Positions 8,622-15,087 of a stretch of DNA of 64,000 bases are shown here, piece after piece; the first letter of the stretch is position 1; each line of letters starts with the position of its first letter. The stretch is taken from contig SCUU01000125.1 of the NCBI GenBank assembly GCA_004297065.1, positions 1-64,000 of the forward strand. Direction: 5' to 3'. Origin of the DNA: Gallionellaceae bacterium. GTDB taxonomy: Bacteria; Pseudomonadota; Gammaproteobacteria; Burkholderiales; Gallionellaceae. The position numbers were made by a program, and so were the translations under genes. The notes under the pieces are model-generated. The model saw only the letters and a list, made by a program, of their open reading frames with translations, was not told where the DNA came from and ran no database searches.

Positions 8622-10247
8622 ATGTCCAACAAACCTTTTGCCATCACATTGAAGCCCGGCACATCGCTGAACAACCTCACTGGCAGTTGGCGCACTTCGC
8701 GTCCGGTGTATCTCGATCGTCTGCCGCCGTGCAACGACGCCTGCCCTGCGGGCGAGAACATCCAGGGCTGGTTGTTTCATGCCGAGTCCGGCGATTACGA
8801 ACAAGCGTGGCGCGTGCTGGTGGAGAATAACCCGCTGCCCGCCGTGATGGGGCGCGTGTGTTATCACCCCTGCGAGAGCGCCTGCAATCGCGGCCTGCTC
8901 GACTCATCCGTCGGCATCAACTCGGTGGAGCGCTTCCTCGGCGACGAGGCCATCAAGCGCGGCTGGAAGTTCGGCGCACCCGCCACCTCCTCCGGTAAAA
9001 AAGTCCTGGTCGTGGGCGCGGGGCCTTCGGGTCTGTCTGCCGCGTATCACTTGGCGCGCATGGGGCACAAGGTCGAGATACAGGAAGCCGGCCCGCTCGC
9101 GGGCGGCATGATGCGCTTCGGCATCCCCAAGTATCGCTTGCCGCGCGAGGTGCTGGACGTCGAGGTGCAGCGCATCCTCGATCTGGGCGTGACGCTCAAG
9201 CTGAACACCAAGGTCGCACATATCGAGCAGAGCATGAAGGACGGCGGCTTCGATGCCGCGTTCCTCGCGGTCGGCGCGCACATCGGCAAGCGCGCCATGA
9301 TCCCCGCCGGAGATGCGGCGCACATCGTGGATGCGGTGTCGGTACTGCGCTCGATGGAAGGCGAAGACAAGCCGATGCTGGGGCGCAAGGTGGTGGTGTA
9401 CGGCGGCGGCAACACCGCAGTGGATGTGGCGCGCACCGTCAAACGCATGGGCGCCGAGCCCATCATCGTCTACCGCCGCACACGCGACAAAGCGCCCGCG
9501 CACGATTTCGAGATCGAAGAGGCGTTGCAGGAAGGCGTGATGATCAAGTGGCTCTCCACCATCAAGCAGGCGGGTGACAGCAGCATCACCATCGAAAAGA
9601 TGGCGCTGGATGACAAGGGCTTCCCGCAACCCACCGGCGAGTTCGAGACACTGGAAGCGGATTCCGTGGTGCTCGCGCTGGGGCAGGATGTCGATCTGTC
9701 GTTGCTGGACGGCGTACCCGGATTGGAGATCAAGGGCGGCACCGTGCAAGTGTCGCCCAACATGATGACCGGACATGCGGGCATCTTCGCGGGCGGCGAC
9801 ATGGTGCCGTCGGAACGCACCGTGACGGTGGCCGTGGGTCACGGCAAAAAAGCCGCGCGCAACATCGACGCATGGCTACGTGGCACGACTTACGAACCCG
9901 TCCCCAAACACGAACTGGCTGAGTTCAAGAACATCAACACCTGGTACTACTCCGATGCGCACAAGACCGTGCGCCCCGTGCTGGACATCATCCGCCGTCA
10001 ATCCACGTTCGAAGAGGTGCAAGGCGGACTGGACGAGACCACGGCCCTGTTCGAAGCGCGGCGCTGCCTCTCCTGCGGCAACTGCTTCGAGTGCGACAAC
10101 TGCTATGGTGTGTGCCCCGACAACGCCGTGATAAAACTCGGCCCCGGCAAACGCTTCGAGTTCAAATACGACTACTGCAAAGGTTGCGGGCTATGCGTGG
10201 AAGAATGCCCGTGCGGGGCGATCAAGATGGTGACGGAAGAGACGTAG
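8622..10247 (+). CDS. GltD-like NAD(P)H:ferredoxin oxidoreductase subunit with C-terminal ferredoxin
   Basis: A 541-residue fusion. Residues about 35-110 form the GltD-type N-terminal Cys cluster (PPCNDACPAGENIQGW, GRVCYHPCESACNRG). Then comes an FAD-binding GAGPSGLSAAYHLARMGHKV and a second dinucleotide fold GGGNTAVDVARTVKRMGAEP for NAD(P)H. The C-terminus carries two [4Fe-4S] motifs (CLSCGNCFECDNCYGVCP and CKGCGLCVEECPCGAI). It replaces the separate ferredoxin-like delta subunit of classical PORs and could link pyruvate oxidation or synthesis to NAD(P)H through its clusters. It overlaps the operon tightly (one base after porB). Similar arrangements are known with the benzoate-pathway 2-oxoglutarate:ferredoxin oxidoreductase of Thauera. 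The electron partner is inferred. Confidence 0.88.
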   Translation: MSNKPFAITLKPGTSLNNLTGSWRTSRPVYLDRLPPCNDACPAGENIQGWLFHAESGDYEQAWRVLVENNPLPAVMGRVCYHPCESACNRGLLDSSVGINSVERFLGDEAIKRGWKFGAPATSSGKKVLVVGAGPSGLSAAYHLARMGHKVEIQEAGPLAGGMMRFGIPKYRLPREVLDVEVQRILDLGVTLKLNTKVAHIEQSMKDGGFDAAFLAVGAHIGKRAMIPAGDAAHIVDAVSVLRSMEGEDKPMLGRKVVVYGGGNTAVDVARTVKRMGAEPIIVYRRTRDKAPAHDFEIEEALQEGVMIKWLSTIKQAGDSSITIEKMALDDKGFPQPTGEFETLEADSVVLALGQDVDLSLLDGVPGLEIKGGTVQVSPNMMTGHAGIFAGGDMVPSERTVTVAVGHGKKAARNIDAWLRGTTYEPVPKHELAEFKNINTWYYSDAHKTVRPVLDIIRRQSTFEEVQGGLDETTALFEARRCLSCGNCFECDNCYGVCPDNAVIKLGPGKRFEFKYDYCKGCGLCVEECPCGAIKMVTEET

Positions 10248-10320
10248 CCGTGAGTTTTGGAGCACAAAAGTACAGCAAAAATTTGCACAACCAGTCTGCG
10301 TTTTATGACAAACTGATTCA

Positions 10321-11688
10321 ATGAATGTTGATTGGAATAAATTCTCGGTAGTGGTCTTCATCGACTCTAACGTGGTGCTTGAATGCCTCGCGCTAGAACA
10401 ACTCCCTTGGCGCGAAGTTCATAACACCGGCTCCATCCTTGTACTAATCACCCCTACAGTACTCCAGGAAGTGGACTCAAAGAAGAATCACCCACGCCTT
10501 GGCGATCACGCAAGGCGCTTTAATCGCAGTATGCGCCCATTGCTCGGCAAACAAGCTACCGTGGTCATTAGGCAATCCCCAACCCCACAGGTTGAGTTGG
10601 CTCTCGCCGATTGCGATAGAGTTGCTTGGGAGCAATACCCCAATCTTGACTCAGATGAGCCGGACTCAAGGGTTGTCGCGCAGGCATTAACCGCACGAGG
10701 TCCTTCACAGGAAAGCCGGGTAATTGTGAGCCACGATATTCGCCCGCTAAATTTGGCTCGGCAACACGGGCTAAACATCTTTCATATAGGCGAAAACTGG
10801 TTACGCCCCAAGGAGAAATCTGAGGCTGAAAAGCGGGCTGACTCTCTAAAGCGTGAAATTGACGCGATAAAGAGCCGACAACCAAAGCTGGCACTTTCGT
10901 TTAGAGCCAGCAAGGATACTGTCTCGGTGCATCGCATTCACGACCTATCTTCTCAGGAACGAAAAGAAATCCAAGACACGATCATTCGGCTACACCCAAT
11001 GCCGGAACAAAAACGGGATTTTACCGGTAACTACGACCTACTAAACCAGTATGACCACACGCTTTCCGATCGTTACAAACGATGGAAGGAGAAAGTCATT
11101 CCGCAGTTCATGCGCGAATACGAACGCAAATTGGAACTCAATTTTGGCCACATAGAAATCGTCTTTCGTATCGAGAATGTTGGGCAGGTTCCTGCGGAGT
11201 CGTTGCTGATTCATCTGTCCACAAAAGGCGGCTGGCTCAATGACCGCTACGTCATAGCCTCTCCCGTAGGGCCAAGTGCTCCTAGCGTTCGAAATCCGCT
11301 TTTCTCTCCGCCTCTTTTACACCACCGATATCAGCCAGACGTGCAACTTGGGAAACATGAGTTCGTCGTGCGGGATGTACCAAGACGTTCCACTGAAATT
11401 CAAATCTCTTGCGCTGATTTTAGACATGGATACGACTATGAGTACCGCATGATCGGTTGGGTAGACCCTCATGCTGACGAGTTCCATGTGAAAGCATCTG
11501 TCACCGCAGCTAACTTATATGGTGAAATAAAAGAGGTGAGTATCGTTGGAAAAACGGTCTTAGATAGCTCGGTCTTCGATCTTGTCGATCCTGAGACTCT
11601 GAAGTTTCGCCAACCGCCTGAAATAGTTGGGGTGCTAAGCACTGCGAATTTAGCCTTTGAATTCGATGGGGGGGTCTGGGACAAATAG
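10321..11688 (+). CDS. PIN-domain protein with a large uncharacterised C-terminal region
   Basis: A 455-residue protein. The first ~150 residues form a PIN ribonuclease fold: VVFIDSNVVLECL with Asp15, TPTVLQEVDSKK with Glu50, an acidic DSDEPDSRVVAQAL segment near residue 110, and VIVSHDIRPLNLARQHGL, the four acidic sites expected for metal-dependent RNA cleavage. Residues 160-455 have a charged helical linker (KEKSEAEKRADSLKREIDAI) and then a beta-rich region of unknown family. No membrane segment or antitoxin-sized neighbour is present. The codon choice looks less GC-biased than the por genes, and it stands alone between unrelated genes, so horizontal acquisition is possible. A defence or RNA-decay role is speculation. 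Confidence 0.75.
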   Translation: MNVDWNKFSVVVFIDSNVVLECLALEQLPWREVHNTGSILVLITPTVLQEVDSKKNHPRLGDHARRFNRSMRPLLGKQATVVIRQSPTPQVELALADCDRVAWEQYPNLDSDEPDSRVVAQALTARGPSQESRVIVSHDIRPLNLARQHGLNIFHIGENWLRPKEKSEAEKRADSLKREIDAIKSRQPKLALSFRASKDTVSVHRIHDLSSQERKEIQDTIIRLHPMPEQKRDFTGNYDLLNQYDHTLSDRYKRWKEKVIPQFMREYERKLELNFGHIEIVFRIENVGQVPAESLLIHLSTKGGWLNDRYVIASPVGPSAPSVRNPLFSPPLLHHRYQPDVQLGKHEFVVRDVPRRSTEIQISCADFRHGYDYEYRMIGWVDPHADEFHVKASVTAANLYGEIKEVSIVGKTVLDSSVFDLVDPETLKFRQPPEIVGVLSTANLAFEFDGGVWDK

Positions 11689-11769
11689 CGATGTGGGTTT
11701 GATATCGGACGAAGCTCTTCGACCGATACAATCTGACTCCGATCAACACCCCTTGCAGCTCTTGGTATT

Positions 11770-13050
11770 TCAACGTGTTGTTAATTCGCCCGCCACTTCC
11801 AAAGCAACAGCCTCGTTCCACCACCCACCACCCAGCGCATGGTAGAGCGCGACGGCATTGCCGAGATGTTGGGTGTGCGCCTGCACCGAGCGCAACGCGG
11901 AGAGTTGCGCGCTTTGCTCGGCAACCAGCACATCCAGATAGTCCTCTTGTTTCGCCGCATACTGTTTGCGCGTCATTTCTAGCTCGGTCACATTTTCCTG
12001 CTCCGCAACGAGCGCGGCTTTGAGCGCGATGCCGTCGTTGTGGATGGAGAACAGAGTCTCTTCGATGTTTTTCAACGCCGCGCTCGCGGTGCTTTCATGG
12101 CTTTCTCCCGTCGTCTGAGATGCGCGCACATCGGGACGCTGTTCGATGAGTGACACGGGTAATTCCAGCGGCAATTCTTCGGTGAGCTGCAGCGCTGCCA
12201 GCTCGAATGTCTCGGGCAATTCTGCGCCGGGCGGAACACCCAGCAAAAGCCGCAGCAGTTCGCGCGTCTGCTCGAAGCGCTGTTTGACGCGCTGCAACGC
12301 CTGTTCGGAACTGGCGGCCGATGCCTGTTGCAGTGTCACGATCTCTTGTGCGACCAGCCCGGCCTTTTGGCGCTTGCGCAAGATGGATAGCAGGCTCTGG
12401 TCGATGGCGACGATCTTTCTGACGAGTGCCATCTGCGCGTGCAGCGATGCCTCTTGCACGGCACAGGCGATGAGGTTGTCCGCCAATGTGCGGTAGGTCG
12501 CATCCAATTGCAGGCGTTGCCGCTCTGCGTCGGCTTTGAAGACTGGCTGTTCCGGTATGCGCAACATTTCGGGCAGGTAGCCGACCGTATAGCGATGCGC
12601 ATGCAAGCCGTAATATGAATTCCCGATGAACTGGGCATCCATCGGATCGCCGGCTGCTTGCGGGAGCAACAGTCTGCTCTTGTCGTTCGCCGCGTCGCTC
12701 ACGCCGGCGGGCGCACGGAAGTATCCCGCACGGACGAGTTCGCTCTGCTGTGCCTTGAGCAGGGTGTCTTGTGCGCTGGCAACGGTGGGATAGGCGTTGA
12801 ACGCTTGCTCGATGAGCATGTTGAGCGGCGGCGATTGCAGCAACTTCCACCAGTCGAACTGTACGTTCAGTTTGGTATCCAGTCGCTCGGCATTGAACGG
12901 GACGGACGTTGGAGCCGTCGCCTGGGCAACGGGTTCGGCCACTTTCGCTTTGCCGGATGCAGCGCAACCGGACAATAGCGTCACCACCACCAAGGCAAGC
13001 AGCCATGGATGTCGTTCAGCGCTAGATGTATCGGTCGGGATATGCGGCAC
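11770..13050 (-). CDS. TolC/NodT-family outer-membrane efflux lipoprotein, internally shortened
   Basis: A 426-residue protein with signal peptide and lipobox (TLLSGC, lipidated Cys29). The N-terminal repeat of the outer-membrane factor fold is present, with long helices such as YRTLADNLIACAVQEASLHA and QEIVTLQQASAASSEQALQR. RPDVRAS marks the start of the second repeat, but the usual ~60 residues after it (helix and barrel strand) are missing, and QTTGESHESTASAALKNIEE follows directly. Length is below the 460-500 usual for the family. It may be a deletion derivative unable to form a full barrel. No periplasmic adaptor or pump gene is adjacent. Confidence 0.75.
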   Translation of the reverse strand: MPHIPTDTSSAERHPWLLALVVVTLLSGCAASGKAKVAEPVAQATAPTSVPFNAERLDTKLNVQFDWWKLLQSPPLNMLIEQAFNAYPTVASAQDTLLKAQQSELVRAGYFRAPAGVSDAANDKSRLLLPQAAGDPMDAQFIGNSYYGLHAHRYTVGYLPEMLRIPEQPVFKADAERQRLQLDATYRTLADNLIACAVQEASLHAQMALVRKIVAIDQSLLSILRKRQKAGLVAQEIVTLQQASAASSEQALQRVKQRFEQTRELLRLLLGVPPGAELPETFELAALQLTEELPLELPVSLIEQRPDVRASQTTGESHESTASAALKNIEETLFSIHNDGIALKAALVAEQENVTELEMTRKQYAAKQEDYLDVLVAEQSAQLSALRSVQAHTQHLGNAVALYHALGGGWWNEAVALEVAGELTTR

Positions 13051-13182
13051 GGCTCTTTACGGGAAAGTGTCTCGGCGACGGGATTCTACTTTAATTCGCG
13101 CCACAAACCATGTGCGGAACTGGCACGGCGTACCAAATCCCATTACCATTCGCCGCCGTTGATATTGGACTGGAGGATACGC

Positions 13183-13536
13183 ATGGGCATGATCTCGCAA
13201 CCGCTGCTGGTGACCGCGCTGATGCTCATCGTCTCCAACCTGTTCATGACCTTCGCGTGGTACGGCCATCTCAAGAACTTCGCGACCTCGCCGTGGTATG
13301 TGGCGGCGCTGGTGAGCTGGGGCATCGCGCTGTTCGAGTATCTGCTGCAAGTGCCGGCGAACCGCATCGGCTACACCGCGATGGATATCGGGCAACTGAA
13401 GATATTGCAGGAGGTCATCACCCTGTCGGTGTTCGTGCCGTTCGCGGTGCTGTACATGGGGCAACCGCTGAAGATGGATTATCTGTACGCGGCGCTGTGC
13501 ATGATGGGCGCGGTGTATTTTATTTTTAGAGTTTAA
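13183..13536 (+). CDS. DUF486 family small membrane protein
   Basis: A 117-residue inner-membrane protein with four hydrophobic helices, ending MMGAVYFIFRV. The core (WYVAALVSWGIALFEYLLQV, PANRIGYT, LKILQEVITLSVFVPFAVLY) matches the DUF486 (drug/metabolite-transporter-related) family as I remember it. Start ATG 13183 is preceded by GGAGGA; an upstream 58-residue extension has no membrane character and overlaps the divergent efflux gene. Function is unknown in the family. Confidence 0.85.
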   Translation: MGMISQPLLVTALMLIVSNLFMTFAWYGHLKNFATSPWYVAALVSWGIALFEYLLQVPANRIGYTAMDIGQLKILQEVITLSVFVPFAVLYMGQPLKMDYLYAALCMMGAVYFIFRV

Positions 13537-13538
13537 AT

Positions 13539-13593
13539 CCTTCCCTCTCCCGCCCTGTCGGGCACCCTCTCCCGCTTGCGGGAGAGGGGAAGG
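13539..13593. repeat. CCTCTCCC/GGGAGAGG palindromic repeat
   Basis: CCTTCCCTCTCCCG pairs with CGGGAGAGGGGAAGG around short inner palindromes (CGCCCTGTCGGGC). It lies immediately upstream of mpl. The family also occurs near 7525, 14432, 27445, 28000 and 35465. Confidence 0.7.
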
Positions 13594-13623
13594 GGAGAGG
13601 ATGTTGTAGAAATGGAGCAAGAA

Positions 13624-15063
13624 ATGCACATCCACATCCTCGGCATCTGCGGCACCTTCATGGGTGGCATCGCGGCCATCGCCAAACAGTCCGGTTATCG
13701 CGTCACCGGCTGCGACGCCAATGTCTATCCGCCGATGAGCACGCAGCTCGAAGCGCAGGGCATCGAGCTCATCGAAGGTTTCGGCGTGGAGCAGCTCGAA
13801 CTTAAGCCGGATGTGTTCGTCATCGGCAACGTGGTATCGCGCGGCAATCCGCTCATGGAAGAGATACTCAACCGCAATCTGCCTTATGCCTCCGGCCCGC
13901 AATGGCTGGCGGAAAACATCCTGCGGGGGCGGGATGTTTCGGCGGAGACTCATGCGCCGCAAGGCGCGTTACGTCGTAGCCAAACGCTTGTTGGCGACAA
14001 GTGGGTGCTGGGCGTGGCGGGTACACACGGCAAGACCACGACGACTTCGATGCTGGCGTGGATACTGGAACACGCGGGATTGAATCCCGGTTTCCTGATC
14101 GGCGGCGTGCCGCAGAATTTCGGCATCTCCGCGCGCATCACCGAGTCGCCGTTCTTCGTGATCGAGGCCGACGAATACGATACCGCGTTCTTCGACAAGC
14201 GCTCCAAGTTCGTGCACTACCATCCGCGCACAGCGATTTTGAACAACCTCGAATTCGACCACGCCGACATCTTCCCCGACCTCGCCGCCATCGAGACGCA
14301 GTTCCACCATCTGGTGCGCACCGTGCCGGGCAACGGGTTGGTGGTGAGCAATGGGCGCGAAGAATCGCTGGCGCGCGTCATCCAGCGCGGCTGCTGGTCG
14401 CCGGTGGAGTTTTTTGGTATCACAGCTTCAACTCCCTCTCCCTCCGGGGGAGGGTTGGGGTGGGGGAACGGCTGGCAGATCGACACTGATGACAATGTTT
14501 ACTTCGATGGCAAGGTGCAAGGCACGTTGCAATGGGAGCTGATGGGCGAACACAACCGCATGAACGCACTGGCCGCGCTGGCTGCGGCACGCCATGCCGG
14601 AGTGCCCGTCGCGCAAGGCTTGGCGGCTTTGTCCGCATTCAAAAACGTGAAGCGCCGCATGGAAGTGCGCGGCACGGTCAACGGCATCACCGTGTACGAC
14701 GACTTCGCGCACCACCCCACCGCCATAGCCACCACCGTCGCGGGGTTGCGCCGCAAGGTGGGCAAAGCGCGCATCCTCGCCGTGCTGGAGCCGCGTTCCA
14801 ACACCATGAAACTCGGCGTGATGAAAGACGCGCTGCCCGGCAGCCTCGAAGAGGCCGACCTGACTTTCTGCTACGCCGGCAACCTGGGCTGGGATGCGCG
14901 CGGCGCACTCGCCCCGCTGGGCGACAAAGCGGTAGTGAAAGACGACCTGAATGAATTGGTCGATGTCATCGCCGCTGCGGCGAAATCAGGCGACCAGATA
15001 CTGGTGATGAGCAACGGCGGTTTCGGCGGGATACACGAAAAGCTGTTGGAGCGGCTGGGGTAA
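13624..15063 (+). CDS. mpl: UDP-N-acetylmuramate:L-Ala-gamma-D-Glu-meso-DAP ligase
   Basis: A 479-residue cytoplasmic Mur ligase that reattaches recycled murein tripeptide to UDP-MurNAc. ATG 13624 is chosen (MHIHILGICGTFMGGIAAI) with GGAG eight bases upstream. The ATP loop is VAGTHGKTTTTSML; FFVIEADEYDTAFFDKRSKF and ILNNLEFDHADIF are Mpl-specific, and LEPRSNTMKLGVMK and VMSNGGFGGIHEKLL close the protein. Two in-frame insertions stand out against E. coli Mpl as remembered. One is 23 residues (13927-13995) between NILR and DKWVLGVAGTHG. The other (14427-14470) is encoded by a C/G palindrome, giving STPSPSGGGLGWGNG. Both lie in loops, so the enzyme is probably functional. Recycling genes MurU and AmgK lie at 26.6-28.6 kb. 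Confidence 0.93.
   Translation: MHIHILGICGTFMGGIAAIAKQSGYRVTGCDANVYPPMSTQLEAQGIELIEGFGVEQLELKPDVFVIGNVVSRGNPLMEEILNRNLPYASGPQWLAENILRGRDVSAETHAPQGALRRSQTLVGDKWVLGVAGTHGKTTTTSMLAWILEHAGLNPGFLIGGVPQNFGISARITESPFFVIEADEYDTAFFDKRSKFVHYHPRTAILNNLEFDHADIFPDLAAIETQFHHLVRTVPGNGLVVSNGREESLARVIQRGCWSPVEFFGITASTPSPSGGGLGWGNGWQIDTDDNVYFDGKVQGTLQWELMGEHNRMNALAALAAARHAGVPVAQGLAALSAFKNVKRRMEVRGTVNGITVYDDFAHHPTAIATTVAGLRRKVGKARILAVLEPRSNTMKLGVMKDALPGSLEEADLTFCYAGNLGWDARGALAPLGDKAVVKDDLNELVDVIAAAAKSGDQILVMSNGGFGGIHEKLLERLG
13927..13995 (+). repeat. 69-bp in-frame insertion inside mpl
   Basis: Splits the conserved LRDKWVLGVAGTHGKTT stretch of Mpl. Its left junction forms a hairpin with host sequence (AAACATCC ... 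GGATGTTT). On the opposite strand it shares GCGCCTTGCG.CGCAT-like sequence with the larger elements at 37.5 and 57.5 kb. Confidence 0.6.
14427..14470 (+). repeat. Palindromic repeat translated within mpl
   Basis: AACTCCCTCTCCCTCCGG followed by GGGAGGGTTGGGGTGGGG, in frame with Mpl and located in the linker between the central and C-terminal domains. Confidence 0.7.
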
Positions 15064-15087
15064 GCCCGCTTGACGCATGAACGGTCC

